Source of the DNA: Prochlorococcus sp. AG-402-K16
GTDB taxonomy: Bacteria; Cyanobacteriota; Cyanobacteriia; PCC-6307; Cyanobiaceae
Assembly (NCBI GenBank): GCA_003216795.1
Contig: QCIH01000006.1
Coordinates: 28,389 to 92,388 of the forward strand
Length of the DNA stretch: 64,000 bases
Direction of reading: 5' to 3'
The notes beneath the pieces were generated by a model. The model saw only the letters and a program-made list of their open reading frames with translations. It did not search any database and had not been told where the DNA came from. Position 1 is the first letter of the stretch, and every line of letters begins with the position of its first letter. Positions 16,918 to 26,782 of this stretch are shown here, piece after piece. The position numbers and the translations under genes were made by a program.

Positions 16918-18018
16918 TTAAAACCATTCAGTCTCAGCATTATCTTTTTCATTAGTATCGTCAAGTGGTGTAGATCTATCAAATTTTATTGATATACTTT
17001 TTTCTTGCTCACCAGATACATCAACAGCTTTAATATCATATTTTTGAGTCCCGTCTCTAAATGGAACTTGGATCCTAAAAGTACCATCTGCAGCAAGAGG
17101 TACATCTTCTCCACCTATTGTCAGTTTTGCAGAAGGCTCTGTAGCTCCATAAACAATTAATTCAGCATCAGCAACGAGCCAAAAAGATCTATTTTTAACA
17201 ATTCCGCTTCCAGAATCATTTAAACCTGATGACCATTTACCAGCACCTGAGTCTGTGAGATTATCATTGAGATTTGTTGCATTTACGTTTTCCATAAACT
17301 CTTCAGAACCAACTTTTCTTCTGAGAGGAATGTTAGTTGCTGCTTGGTATAACCTTTCATGCATACCATTTTGTTCTGAAACAACAGGATTAGAAATATC
17401 TGGGATTGACTCAGAAGTGGAATCTAAATTAAAAGGTACAAATTTATCAAGAATTTGCTCAGAAGGATGAGACCCAGGAACATGGCTTATCGAAGAAAAT
17501 GCCAATGACATCCAGTTAAAACCATATTTGTAACCTAATTCAACTTTATAGTCTCTATCTGCAAGTGGGATTGGTAAGTACCACTCAGTACTGTAACTAT
17601 CAACTGCTATCTCTCTGAGTGTTCCTTGATTTAAGTTGCTTCCTTCAGAACCAGATGCATCAAATAATCGTAAACATAATTTATTTGCTCCCAAAGATTG
17701 GGCTTTTTCTCTATCTGCATCAGAAATTTGCCAAAAAACATAAGCCCAATCTGGATCTCGGGGTAAGAAAACTACATTTGTTTTAACTTCTTCACTAGTG
17801 TTGAATGCATTGGACTCAGAAATTTCTTCGGGCTTTGACTCAGGAGATGTCGTATATGTCTTTTTTGTAGATTTTTCTTGATATTTAAGTATTAAATCAA
17901 CTAAAACAGCTTTTGTTTTGCGACTGTAAAGCGGGACCGATAATTTACTTGCTTCTTGACGTAATTGTCTGAGGGTTAGTGAGAGTAATTGATCTTTATT
18001 CATGATCCCATCAGCCAC
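16918..18018 (-). CDS. DUF4912-domain protein with N-terminal SAP/Rho_N-like helix pair
   Basis: A 366-residue protein. The first about 50 residues (LLSLTLRQLRQEASKLSVPLYSRKTKAVLVDLILKYQ) look like a SAP or Rho N-terminal helix-extended-helix that binds nucleic acid. A DUF4912 region follows (VVFLPRDPDWAYVFWQISDADREKAQSLGANKLCLRLFD), then a linker and a second beta-rich segment (SFWLVADAELIVYGATEPSAKLTIGGEDVPL). The track start is a GTG, supported by an upstream GGAGA seven bases away; the ATG at 18003 is the alternative. The function is unknown. Confidence 0.82.
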   Translation of the reverse strand: MADGIMNKDQLLSLTLRQLRQEASKLSVPLYSRKTKAVLVDLILKYQEKSTKKTYTTSPESKPEEISESNAFNTSEEVKTNVVFLPRDPDWAYVFWQISDADREKAQSLGANKLCLRLFDASGSEGSNLNQGTLREIAVDSYSTEWYLPIPLADRDYKVELGYKYGFNWMSLAFSSISHVPGSHPSEQILDKFVPFNLDSTSESIPDISNPVVSEQNGMHERLYQAATNIPLRRKVGSEEFMENVNATNLNDNLTDSGAGKWSSGLNDSGSGIVKNRSFWLVADAELIVYGATEPSAKLTIGGEDVPLAADGTFRIQVPFRDGTQKYDIKAVDVSGEQEKSISIKFDRSTPLDDTNEKDNAETEWF

Positions 18019-18291
18019 TTTAAATTCTCCGTTTTTGTTTGGGATCAGTATGTTCTTTTTTTTTAGGAATTGTGTGTCTTTTTGGGCTGTCGTCAGGATC
18101 CTCTGACTACTAAAAAATTCTCAAAATTAACATTTCTCTTCAAAACAATTGGTATCAGTGAAATTAATTAATTTTCAGATCTTTTTGAAATGTAAATTAA
18201 TTTTCTTTTTTTTTAAATTTTATTACCTAAATTTGTTAACGACTCAACAAAAATATATTTTTTCTTCGGGATCAGTTAAATAAAAGAGAAT
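18019..18291. other. AT-rich intergenic gap, no gene seen
   Basis: This gap of 273 bases lies upstream of the DUF4912 gene and downstream of the 117-aa gene. It contains poly-T runs and a short inverted repeat GTCAG-GATCCT-CTGAC (18092-18107) without a following T tract. I see no open frame and no Yfr2-type GGAAACA motif. It may hold the DUF4912 promoter and a long leader. Confidence 0.5.
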
Positions 18292-18645
18292 TCAGCGTTG
18301 TTCAACTAAAAGTACTAAATCATCTATCTCTAAATCCTCAATACTTTTACCTATTTTTTTTGAAAAAGTACTTAATTTTTTCGAAGTTGATTCTAACTGC
18401 TCATAAAAAAGATCACTAAATTTTTTATCATCAAATTTTTTGGATTGGTTATCACACCATTCTCTCAGGAGGTTTTTATTTTGATATTCCAAACTATTAT
18501 CTAAATTGATAATTTTTAAAATCTGAAGGCAATGAGCAAGTATTCTTAAATGATGTTTCTGCATTATTGGTAGATCAAGATTATCAATTTCCTGAATAGT
18601 TTCTATGTTTAATGGATTAGACAAGGGATCAAGATGATTAGACAT
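18292..18645 (-). CDS. Hypothetical protein upstream of sufBCDS
   Basis: A 117-residue, mainly helical soluble protein (NLDLPIMQKHHLRILAHCLQILKIINLDNSLEYQN; LFYEQLESTSKKLSTFSKKIGKSIEDLEIDDLVLLVEQR). It is divergent from sufB, the position where many cyanobacteria carry the regulator sufR. It is much shorter than SufR and shows no helix-turn-helix signature or C-terminal cysteine cluster; its only cysteines are in AHCLQ and EWCDN. Its role is unknown. Confidence 0.7.
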   Translation of the reverse strand: MSNHLDPLSNPLNIETIQEIDNLDLPIMQKHHLRILAHCLQILKIINLDNSLEYQNKNLLREWCDNQSKKFDDKKFSDLFYEQLESTSKKLSTFSKKIGKSIEDLEIDDLVLLVEQR

Positions 18646-18740
18646 TAATTTTTAGTTTTAATAAAGGGAAAAAACTCAATATTGGGGATATCTTTCGTTA
18701 AAGTATATAAAGCTAATTGTAATAAGTTATTTTTGATAAC

Positions 18741-20183
18741 ATGGTCAACGAAAATTTAGTTAAAGATGTAGTAAAAGAGCCTTACAAATATGGTTTCGTT
18801 ACTGATATTGAAACTGAAAAAATAGAAAAGGGATTAAATGAAGATATCATAAAATTAATTTCACAGAAAAAAGAAGAGCCAAAATTTCTTCTTGATTTTA
18901 GATTAAAAGCCTTTAAAAAATGGCAAAAAATGAAAGAGCCTGATTGGGCAGCATTAGGATATAAAAAAATTGATTATCAAGATATTATTTATTACTCTGC
19001 TCCTAAGCAAAAAGAGAAAATTTCTAGCTTAGATGAAGTTGATCCCAAACTTCTTGAGACTTTTGACAAGTTAGGAATACCCCTCACTGAGCAAAAAAAG
19101 CTCACAAATGTAGCAGTAGATGCTGTCTTTGATAGTGTTTCCATAGCCACAACTTTTAGAGAAGAACTTGCTGAACATGGAGTTATATTTTGCTCAATTA
19201 GTGAAGCAGTAAAAAATCACGCTGATTTGATTGAAAAATATTTAGGTACAGTAGTTCCAGCTAGTGATAATTATTTTGCAGCACTAAATTCTGCAGTTTT
19301 TAGTGATGGTTCTTTTGTTTATATTCCAAAAGGTGTTACCTGCCCTATGGATCTATCTTCCTACTTCAGAATTAATAGTGGGGATTCAGGACAATTCGAA
19401 AGAACACTTATCATTGCTGAAGAATCAAGTTCTGTAAGTTATCTAGAAGGTTGTACAGCTCCAATGTTTGATACAAATACCCTACATGCAGCAGTTGTAG
19501 AGCTTATAGCATTAGACGACGCCTCAATAAAATATTCAACAGTGCAAAATTGGTATGCTGGTGATGAAGAAGGTATTGGCGGAATTTTTAATTTTGTCAC
19601 CAAGAGAGGAAAATGTTTAGGTAAGAGAAGTAAAATTAGCTGGTCTCAAGTTGAAACAGGGTCTGCAATTACATGGAAATATCCTAGCTGTCTTCTTTTA
19701 GGGGAAGAATCTGTAGGAGAATTTTATTCAGTGGCTCTCACCAATAATCTTCAGCAAGCAGATACCGGCACAAAAATGATCCATATAGGTCCTAAAACCA
19801 AATCAACTATTGTTAGCAAAGGTATTAGTGCAGGTAACTCAAAAAATAGCTACAGAGGTCTTGTCAAAATGGGAACAAAAGCTACAGGATCAAGAAATTA
19901 CAGTCAATGTGATTCAATGTTAATAGGGGATCAAGCTTCTGCAAATACATTCCCTTACATCAAATCTCAACAACCCAATTCTGAAATTGAGCATGAAGCA
20001 AGCACATGTAGAATCTCAGAAGACCAACTTTTTTATCTCCAAAGCAGAGGTATAGACTTTGAAGAGGCAGTATCTATGATGGTCAGCGGTTTTTGCAGAG
20101 ATGTATTTAATCAATTACCTATGGAATTTGCTGCTGAAGCAGATAAGTTACTGGCACTTAAACTAGAAGGATCAGTAGGTTAA
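18741..20183 (+). CDS. sufB: Fe-S cluster scaffold complex subunit SufB
   Basis: A 480-residue subunit of the SufBCD scaffold, which assembles iron-sulfur clusters in the cytoplasm. This is the main route in cyanobacteria, which need large amounts for photosystem I and ferredoxin. Family stretches include [49 protein letters not shown] and the C-terminal [16 protein letters not shown]. It is the first gene of sufBCDS and is followed after 21 bases by sufC. Confidence 0.97.
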   Translation: MVNENLVKDVVKEPYKYGFVTDIETEKIEKGLNEDIIKLISQKKEEPKFLLDFRLKAFKKWQKMKEPDWAALGYKKIDYQDIIYYSAPKQKEKISSLDEVDPKLLETFDKLGIPLTEQKKLTNVAVDAVFDSVSIATTFREELAEHGVIFCSISEAVKNHADLIEKYLGTVVPASDNYFAALNSAVFSDGSFVYIPKGVTCPMDLSSYFRINSGDSGQFERTLIIAEESSSVSYLEGCTAPMFDTNTLHAAVVELIALDDASIKYSTVQNWYAGDEEGIGGIFNFVTKRGKCLGKRSKISWSQVETGSAITWKYPSCLLLGEESVGEFYSVALTNNLQQADTGTKMIHIGPKTKSTIVSKGISAGNSKNSYRGLVKMGTKATGSRNYSQCDSMLIGDQASANTFPYIKSQQPNSEIEHEASTCRISEDQLFYLQSRGIDFEEAVSMMVSGFCRDVFNQLPMEFAAEADKLLALKLEGSVG

Positions 20184-20204
20184 TTAATCAATTTCTAAAC
20201 TGAT

Positions 20205-20990
20205 ATGCAAAGTAAAATGAAAGAATCAGATCCAATTTTAGAAGTTGAAAATCTCTCTGCATCTACTGATAATCTTCCAATTTTAAAAGGGGTTTCACTT
20301 ACTGTCTATCCGGGAGAAATCCATGCCATCATGGGAAGAAATGGATGTGGCAAAAGTACTCTTTCGAAAATCATTGCAGGACATCCCTCTTATAACATTA
20401 CAAATGGCGACATAAAATTTTTAGGTGAAAACATCAACTCTTTAGAACCTGAAGAGAGATCTCAATCAGGAATTTTTCTTGGTTTCCAATATCCAATTGA
20501 GATTCCAGGTGTAAGTAATCTTGAATTTCTTAGAGTTTCAACTAATGCTAGAAGGAAATTCCTCAACAAAGAAGAATTGGATACTTTTGATTTTGAAGAA
20601 TTAGTTAAAGAAAAGTTAGATATTGTGAAAATGGATCACGCATTCCTATCAAGGAGTGTAAATCAAGGCTTTTCCGGAGGTGAAAAAAAAAGAAATGAGA
20701 TTCTGCAAATGGCATTACTTGAGCCCAAGATAGCAATATTAGATGAGACCGATTCTGGTCTAGATATCGATGCTCTAAGGATAGTGGCATCAGGAATTAA
20801 AAAAATATCTAATGCACAAACTGGAATTATACTTATTACCCACTATCAAAGATTATTAGATGAAATTAAACCAAATTATGTCCATGTTATGTCAGACGGG
20901 CAAATCATAAAAACTGGTGAGAGTGATCTTGCTTTAGAGCTTGAGGAAAAAGGATATGAATGGACTGATAACTTTATAAAAGAGACCTAA
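20205..20990 (+). CDS. sufC: Suf complex ATPase SufC
   Basis: A 261-residue ABC-type ATPase without membrane partners. Walker A is GRNGCGKST, the signature is [15 protein letters not shown] and Walker B is [14 protein letters not shown] (the SufC-typical DETDSGLD in place of DEPTSALD). It powers the structural change of SufBCD. The track start [10 protein letters not shown] has an alternative methionine at residue 5. It lies four bases before sufD. Confidence 0.97.
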   Translation: MQSKMKESDPILEVENLSASTDNLPILKGVSLTVYPGEIHAIMGRNGCGKSTLSKIIAGHPSYNITNGDIKFLGENINSLEPEERSQSGIFLGFQYPIEIPGVSNLEFLRVSTNARRKFLNKEELDTFDFEELVKEKLDIVKMDHAFLSRSVNQGFSGGEKKRNEILQMALLEPKIAILDETDSGLDIDALRIVASGIKKISNAQTGIILITHYQRLLDEIKPNYVHVMSDGQIIKTGESDLALELEEKGYEWTDNFIKET

Positions 20991-20994
20991 ACAA

Positions 20995-22212
20995 ATGGAA
21001 ATTATTGAAAAAATAAAAAATAATAAATCGGATGATAACCTAACAGAAATACAAAAAATCTGTTTTCATAAATTACAATCAAACCCTCTCCCTAATCCTA
21101 AAAGTGAACTATGGAGACTTTCAAATAAATCAAAATTGTCAACCTTTTTAGATTACTCAGTTAATGAAAAAGATTCAAAATTTGATATACCATATCCGAA
21201 AAATTCCCAAAGTACTATTAGATTAATAATTGGTGAGAATTGCCAAATTAAATTAATAGAGAAAGATTATTCAATACAGCAATTAAGTGAGGATGAATTA
21301 CAAAAATATATCAAGGAACAGATATCTTTTTTTAAGCAAAACGAAAATTGGAGTGACCTACTAAATCTGTATTTAAGTTGTAAAAATAATATTTTGGGAT
21401 TAATAATAAATGGATCAAAAATTCCTCCTATTGAAATTTTTAGTCACGCATCAAGTAATTCTTTAAACGCAAAAACCCTTGTAATATTTTTAGAAAAGAA
21501 TTGTGATATTGAATTATTACAAGTAAATCTTGGTAAAGAAAACTCTTCATTATCTCAATCAACTTTCTTTTGCTTGAAAGAAAATAGTTCCGTAAATCAT
21601 GGTGTTGTTTCTTACGGTGAAAATAGATCCAATCTATTAAATTCTCTCAATGTAATTCAACAAAAAAATAGTTCATACAACTTAGGATCTTTACATTTTA
21701 AATTCAATTACGCGAGATTTGAAATTAATATTAAACAATCTGCGGGAAACGCTAAAACAAATATCAAAGGTATGCAAATAACAAAAAAAGATGAGCAGAT
21801 TTCAACCTATACAAAAATAGAATTTAATGGCCCAAATGGATTTCTAGATCAAATTAATAAATCACTTGCTGATGATAAATCACATGCAATATTTGAAGGT
21901 TCAATAATAGTTCCGAAAATTGCTCAGAGAACTGATGCTTCGCAATTAAGCAGAAATTTACTTTTATCAAATCTCGCACAAATAGATACCAAACCTCAAT
22001 TAGAAATAATTGCTGATGATGTCAAATGCAAACATGGGGCTACAATTTCGCAACTAAATGAAGAAGAACTTTTTTATATGCGAACAAGAGGGATCACATT
22101 AACAGAAGCAAGTAAACTACAATTAAGTTCTTACTTTCAAGAAATAATTTCATTTATTCCCATTTCAAAAGATAAATGGGATTTGCTTGATAAACTTTTA
22201 AATGAGAATTAA
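20995..22212 (+). CDS. sufD: Suf complex subunit SufD
   Basis: A 405-residue SufB paralogue that forms the scaffold heterodimer with it. The beta-helical core is seen in NVIQQKNSSYNLGSLHFKFNYARFEINIKQSAGNAKTNIKGM. The conserved C-terminal region is DDVKCKHGATISQLNEEELFYMRTRGI, with the histidine after KCK thought to take part in cluster formation. Its stop codon overlaps the sufS start by one base, implying coupled translation. Confidence 0.95.
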   Translation: MEIIEKIKNNKSDDNLTEIQKICFHKLQSNPLPNPKSELWRLSNKSKLSTFLDYSVNEKDSKFDIPYPKNSQSTIRLIIGENCQIKLIEKDYSIQQLSEDELQKYIKEQISFFKQNENWSDLLNLYLSCKNNILGLIINGSKIPPIEIFSHASSNSLNAKTLVIFLEKNCDIELLQVNLGKENSSLSQSTFFCLKENSSVNHGVVSYGENRSNLLNSLNVIQQKNSSYNLGSLHFKFNYARFEINIKQSAGNAKTNIKGMQITKKDEQISTYTKIEFNGPNGFLDQINKSLADDKSHAIFEGSIIVPKIAQRTDASQLSRNLLLSNLAQIDTKPQLEIIADDVKCKHGATISQLNEEELFYMRTRGITLTEASKLQLSSYFQEIISFIPISKDKWDLLDKLLNEN

Positions 22213-23465
22213 TGGAAACGATTCAAAATTTTCCTGAAATAACGAAGAAAGATTTTCCTCTTTTAAATAAGAACTTAAAAAGTAATGAGCAAATTATTTA
22301 TTTAGACCATGCTGCAACCACACAAAAACCAATACAAGTCTTAAAAAAAATTGATGAATATTATAAAAACTTTAATGCCAATGTACATAGAGGGGCACAT
22401 CAATTAAGTGCTAAAGCAACAGAAGAATTTGAAAATGCACGATATTTAATTAGCCAATATATAAAATCGAATTCAGCAAAAGAAATTATTTTCACAAGAA
22501 ATGCTACTGAGGCAATCAATCTAGTAGCCAGATCATGGGGCGAATATTCATTAAAAGAAAACGATGAAATTCTCTTATCAATTATGGAGCACCATAGCAA
22601 TATTGTTCCATGGCAAATGGTTGCAGCAAAAAATAAATGCAAATTAAAATTTATAGGTATAGATAAAGATGGGAAATTAGATATAGACGACTTTAAATCC
22701 AAACTAACATCTAGAACTAAACTTGTTAGCCTAGTTCATGTTAGTAATACTCTAGGTTGCTGTAATCCAATCAAAGAAATAACTAAATTAGCCAAACAAA
22801 AAGGTTCTCTAGTGTTAATAGATGCATGCCAAAGTTTGGCTCATCAAAAACTGGATGTGATTGATCTTAATATAGATTTTTTAGCTGGATCAGGACATAA
22901 ATTATGCGGTCCTACAGGTATTGGTTTCCTCTGGTCAAGAAAAGAAATCCTAGAAAAAATTCCTCCTCTCTTTGGAGGTGGCGAAATGATTCAAGATGTT
23001 TTTGAAGAGACAAGTACTTGGGCAGAGCTACCTCACAAATTTGAAGCTGGAACTCCAGCCATTGCAGAAGCAATAGGTCTTGCAGAAGCAATCAATTATA
23101 TTAACAATATTGGATTGAATGAAATTCATGAATATGAAAAGACTATTACTAAATATTTATTTGACAAATTAAATCAAATAGAAAATATTGAAATCATCGG
23201 TCCATCGCCGGAGATAGATCCAGACAGAGCCTCACTTGCCACCTTTTATATAAAAAATTTACATTCAAATGATATTGCTGAAATTCTTGATTCAAAAGGA
23301 ATTTGCATTAGAAGTGGCCACCATTGCTGTCAACCTCTTCACAGATACATTGGAATTAAATCAACAGCTAGAATCAGCATGAATTTCACAACCAATAAGG
23401 AAGAAATTGATATGTTTATAGAAAAATTAAAAAATACTGTTGATTTTCTAAAAATCAATTCTTAA
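22212..23465 (+). CDS. sufS: Cysteine desulfurase SufS
   Basis: A 417-residue group II cysteine desulfurase that supplies sulfur from cysteine. The PLP lysine lies in AGSGHKLCGPTGIGFLW, the PLP-contacting histidine in LSIMEHHSNIVPW, and the active-site cysteine loop is RSGHHCCQPLHRYIG. The loop is short, as in SufS. Its last bases overlap the convergent S9 peptidase gene by four. I see no sufE gene nearby, though SufS needs such a partner. Confidence 0.96.
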   Translation: METIQNFPEITKKDFPLLNKNLKSNEQIIYLDHAATTQKPIQVLKKIDEYYKNFNANVHRGAHQLSAKATEEFENARYLISQYIKSNSAKEIIFTRNATEAINLVARSWGEYSLKENDEILLSIMEHHSNIVPWQMVAAKNKCKLKFIGIDKDGKLDIDDFKSKLTSRTKLVSLVHVSNTLGCCNPIKEITKLAKQKGSLVLIDACQSLAHQKLDVIDLNIDFLAGSGHKLCGPTGIGFLWSRKEILEKIPPLFGGGEMIQDVFEETSTWAELPHKFEAGTPAIAEAIGLAEAINYINNIGLNEIHEYEKTITKYLFDKLNQIENIEIIGPSPEIDPDRASLATFYIKNLHSNDIAEILDSKGICIRSGHHCCQPLHRYIGIKSTARISMNFTTNKEEIDMFIEKLKNTVDFLKINS

Positions 23466-25387
23466 ATATTCAAAGCATTTTTTAAAAATTCCTGAGATTT
23501 TTGCATTACTATTTCTTTGTTCTCAAGATTTCTAAAACCATGCCCTTCATTATCAAAAAAAATAACTTCTGAATATTTATTATTCTGAATCAAAATTTCT
23601 TGAATTTTTAAAGTTTGTTTATAAGAAATAACTGTATCTTTTTTTCCATGAAACAATAAGATAGGTTTTTTTATTTTATTAATATGATTTATCGGTGATC
23701 TATTAAAATAATCATCATGGTCTTTTGCATAATTTCCTACCAAAGAATTTAAATAATCTTTTTCAAACCTATGAGTGTTGTAATGCATATCCTTCAAATC
23801 AATAACAGGATATTTACAAATTGCTGCTTTAAAAATAGAACCATATAATAAACAGTTCAGGGCCGTTAACCCACCAGCACTATTCCCAAAAATTACCACT
23901 TTTTCACTATCAACTTGATTTGATTTAATCAATTCAAGAGCTAGTGCTTTGCAATCATAAGAATCAACAATACCCCATTGATAATTCAACCTCTCTCTAT
24001 ATGCTTTGCCAAATCCTGACGATCCTCCATAATTGACTTCAGCAACAAAAAATCCCTTCGACGTCCAATATTGAACTTCAGAATTATATGATCCATCAAA
24101 ACATGAAGTTGGTCCGCTATGTGCTCTAACAAGGAGCGGTGGCTTTCTAAAATTTTCAACAAGCGGTCTATAAAGAAAACAATGGGTTGATTTATCTTCA
24201 AAACCTTTAAACCAAAATGATTCAGGTTTTGAACAAACTTTTATATGATCAAAAAATATCTGCTCAGAAAAATTTGATAAAACTTTTTTTGTAAAATCAA
24301 TTTCAAATACAATTCCCAAAAAATCAGATCCATAACCCTTTAAAAGAACTTTTTTCCGAAAAACACTGAAATCACTAATTGAGGTAAAAGGAGTAGAAAA
24401 TTCTTTAACAAATTCAAGATCTTTATATTGTTCCACTATTAAATTATTTTCTTTTTTTGCTACACAAAATAAATTTTTTTTATCCCCTGAAAAAAATGTT
24501 ATTCCAGTGACCCATTGTGGTGCTCCATATTCAATCAAATTTCTCTCTACTCTTTTCTTAATAAAAATATTCTCAATTTCACTAACATCTAAAAACAATA
24601 AGTTCCACCATCCAGAACTATCTTCAGAACATACCAAATGTGTTTCACTTATCCAATAGGGTTGAAAAAACGAAACGTTTTTTTTAGAATTTATAAGCTT
24701 ATTTGAGAATTTTTTTATTTTTTGTATCTCACCTTCTTGATCTATTTGAGCAAAAAACAGCTCATTTTTCTCCCAAGGCATATATGGAGAATCCCACTCT
24801 ATCCAGGAAAGTAAGTTAACAGATCTATTAGAGGATAATTCTCCAGCAAAATTTTTAAATTTTTTTATTCGATGAATATCTTGTTTAGTTTTTTTTAAAT
24901 TTAAAGAAAATAAATAATCTCTATTATTTATTTCGCAAATTCCATACAATAAATTTTTTTCAGAAATGACAAATGAAGAATCAAAATTTCCATTAATTGA
25001 TTTAGATAGTTGATTAGGTTCTTGAACTGAAACGAGATATTTATTTTGGCTTCTATCAGTTGTTGATGCCTCTTTAAAAATTTGAAACCATACTGCCTTG
25101 GTAATCTGATCTATCCATATCAAATAAAAATTATTTTTTAAATTTATACATTTATAAGATTTACCACCATATCCATGAAAATTATTTTTAATATTATATT
25201 TCTTACTTGTTAATTGCTGGGGAATAGCTTCTTTGACATTAAATGGTCTTGCAAAAATGGCATTTTCATTTTGACCTTCACCAACAACATCAATCCAAAA
25301 AATGGCATCCCTAATAATAGTTAATTCCTTGAAAGCATTTTTTTTAGATTCAGTTTGCCTAACTTTTAACTTATCATCATTACTCAT
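23462..25387 (-). CDS. S9 prolyl-oligopeptidase-family peptidase
   Basis: A 641-residue protein with an N-terminal beta-propeller-like part (to about residue 385) and a C-terminal alpha/beta hydrolase. The catalytic serine is in FGNSAGGLTALN, the aspartate probably in FHGKKDTVI and the histidine in DNEGHGFRN. The propeller limits entry to short peptides. It resembles the dipeptidyl-aminopeptidase/acylaminoacyl-peptidase branch. There is no signal peptide, so it should act in the cytoplasm, probably in peptide recycling. Confidence 0.9.
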   Translation of the reverse strand: MSNDDKLKVRQTESKKNAFKELTIIRDAIFWIDVVGEGQNENAIFARPFNVKEAIPQQLTSKKYNIKNNFHGYGGKSYKCINLKNNFYLIWIDQITKAVWFQIFKEASTTDRSQNKYLVSVQEPNQLSKSINGNFDSSFVISEKNLLYGICEINNRDYLFSLNLKKTKQDIHRIKKFKNFAGELSSNRSVNLLSWIEWDSPYMPWEKNELFFAQIDQEGEIQKIKKFSNKLINSKKNVSFFQPYWISETHLVCSEDSSGWWNLLFLDVSEIENIFIKKRVERNLIEYGAPQWVTGITFFSGDKKNLFCVAKKENNLIVEQYKDLEFVKEFSTPFTSISDFSVFRKKVLLKGYGSDFLGIVFEIDFTKKVLSNFSEQIFFDHIKVCSKPESFWFKGFEDKSTHCFLYRPLVENFRKPPLLVRAHSGPTSCFDGSYNSEVQYWTSKGFFVAEVNYGGSSGFGKAYRERLNYQWGIVDSYDCKALALELIKSNQVDSEKVVIFGNSAGGLTALNCLLYGSIFKAAICKYPVIDLKDMHYNTHRFEKDYLNSLVGNYAKDHDDYFNRSPINHINKIKKPILLFHGKKDTVISYKQTLKIQEILIQNNKYSEVIFFDNEGHGFRNLENKEIVMQKSQEFLKNALNI

Positions 25388-25462
25388 TTAAAAAAATATA
25401 AAGAAAGTAAATTAAAGTGCTAGTATTTTTATAGCTAAACTATTATCTAAAACTTTTTTAAC

Positions 25463-26068
25463 GTGGCAAACCATTTTTCACAACTTGCAAAAAAGTCAAG
25501 AACAAATGGAAGCTCAGAAAAAATTGCAAAAGAACAAACAGGTAAGCCATCTCTAGATATTTATAAACTTGGTGATGATGTATTAAGACAAAATTCCAAA
25601 AGGATAACTAAGGTTGACGAATCGACTAGAAAACTTGCTAGAGAAATGCTTCAAAGCATGTACGCAGCTAAAGGAATCGGACTTGCGGCACCTCAAATTG
25701 GTATCAACAAAGAGCTTCTTGTCATAGATGTAAATTTTGAAGATTCAGCAGCAGAACCTCTAATATTAATCAATCCAGAAATTACAGACTTTGGAACAAC
25801 CCTTAATTCATACGAAGAAGGCTGCTTAAGCATACCTGGCGTATATTTGAATGTAGTAAGACCATCAACTATAAAATTAAAATTTAGAGATGAAATGGGG
25901 AGACCACGTAAAATGAAAGCAGATGGACTTCTGGCGAGGTGTATTCAACACGAAATGGATCACTTAAATGGAATACTATTTGTTGATAGAGTTACATCAA
26001 AAGATGATTTGAACAAAGAACTTATAAAGGAAGGGTTCAACGAAAAAGACGTAATTTCTCTTAATTAA
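25463..26068 (+). CDS. def: Peptide deformylase
   Basis: A 201-residue metalloenzyme that removes the formyl group from new proteins. All three motifs are present: GIGLAAPQIG, EEGCLSIPG (metal-binding Cys) and QHEMDHLNGILF (two metal-binding His and the catalytic Glu). A polar N-terminal extension of about 25 residues precedes the enzyme core. The start codon in the track is a GTG. The HIT-family gene follows after four bases. Confidence 0.96.
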   Translation: MANHFSQLAKKSRTNGSSEKIAKEQTGKPSLDIYKLGDDVLRQNSKRITKVDESTRKLAREMLQSMYAAKGIGLAAPQIGINKELLVIDVNFEDSAAEPLILINPEITDFGTTLNSYEEGCLSIPGVYLNVVRPSTIKLKFRDEMGRPRKMKADGLLARCIQHEMDHLNGILFVDRVTSKDDLNKELIKEGFNEKDVISLN

Positions 26069-26072
26069 TCAA

Positions 26073-26414
26073 ATGACTGAAACTACAATATTTCAAAAAA
26101 TAATTAATGAAGAAATATCCTGCGATAAGCTTTATGAGGATGATTTTTGTATTGCATTTAATGATATACAAGCGCAAGCACCAGTACATTTTTTAGTGAT
26201 TCCAAAAAAGCCAATTATTAGTTTATTAGATTGTATTGAAGAAGATGCAAATTTATTAGGGCATTTACTTTTTGTTGGCAGCAAAATAGCTAAATCAAAA
26301 AATTTAACTAATTGGAGAACAGTAATTAATACTGGAGCAGAATCGGGACAAACAGTTTTTCATTTACATATTCATTTTTTATCTGGAAGAAAAATGAATT
26401 GGCCCCCAGGTTAA
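26073..26414 (+). CDS. HIT-family (histidine triad) hydrolase
   Basis: A 113-residue protein of the HINT branch, with FLVIPKKPI and the triad HLHIHFL near the C-terminus. Such proteins hydrolyse nucleotide phosphoramidates such as adenosine-lysine adducts; their physiological role in bacteria is unclear. It lies four bases after def and is probably co-transcribed. Confidence 0.92.
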   Translation: MTETTIFQKIINEEISCDKLYEDDFCIAFNDIQAQAPVHFLVIPKKPIISLLDCIEEDANLLGHLLFVGSKIAKSKNLTNWRTVINTGAESGQTVFHLHIHFLSGRKMNWPPG

Positions 26415-26461
26415 AACTCTCGAAAGAAATGTTTATGGGTTATAAATAAAGAAAAAACACA

Positions 26462-26740
26462 ATGAATACCCCAGATTCCTTAAATACAGAATCCAAAAAT
26501 TTATTCAATTTAATATCAAAGAATTGGAATGAGTTAGACGAATCACTCAAAACTAAGTTAATAAAAATTTGGAGAGTTTTAACTTATAAATGGCAATTAC
26601 AAATTTTATTTAATCTACCTTTTCTTTTATGGTGGGTATTAGATAAATCTTTTCCAATAGTTCATAAATTTGATACAACAATCTTGAATTACTTAAATTT
26701 ACCTGACTGGGCACTTTCATTTATTGGCTTTGGTCAATAG
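26462..26740 (+). CDS. Small cyanobacterial membrane protein, 92 aa
   Basis: The N-terminal 45 residues are polar and helical (LFNLISKNWNELDESLKTKLIKIWRVL). They are followed by aromatic, hydrophobic segments (WQLQILFNLPFLLWWVLDKSF and LPDWALSFIGFG) that could sit in or on a membrane. I do not recognise a family. The gene lies between the HIT and ABC-transporter genes on the same strand. Confidence 0.65.
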   Translation: MNTPDSLNTESKNLFNLISKNWNELDESLKTKLIKIWRVLTYKWQLQILFNLPFLLWWVLDKSFPIVHKFDTTILNYLNLPDWALSFIGFGQ

Positions 26741-26782
26741 ACTGCTAAAAGTTATAATTTTCCTTATAAAACTTGTCGAGCA

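Noticed and set aside
18092-18107. GTCAG/CTGAC hairpin as a terminator
   Set aside because: Five-base stem with no T run after it, and a palindromic GGATCC loop; likely chance.
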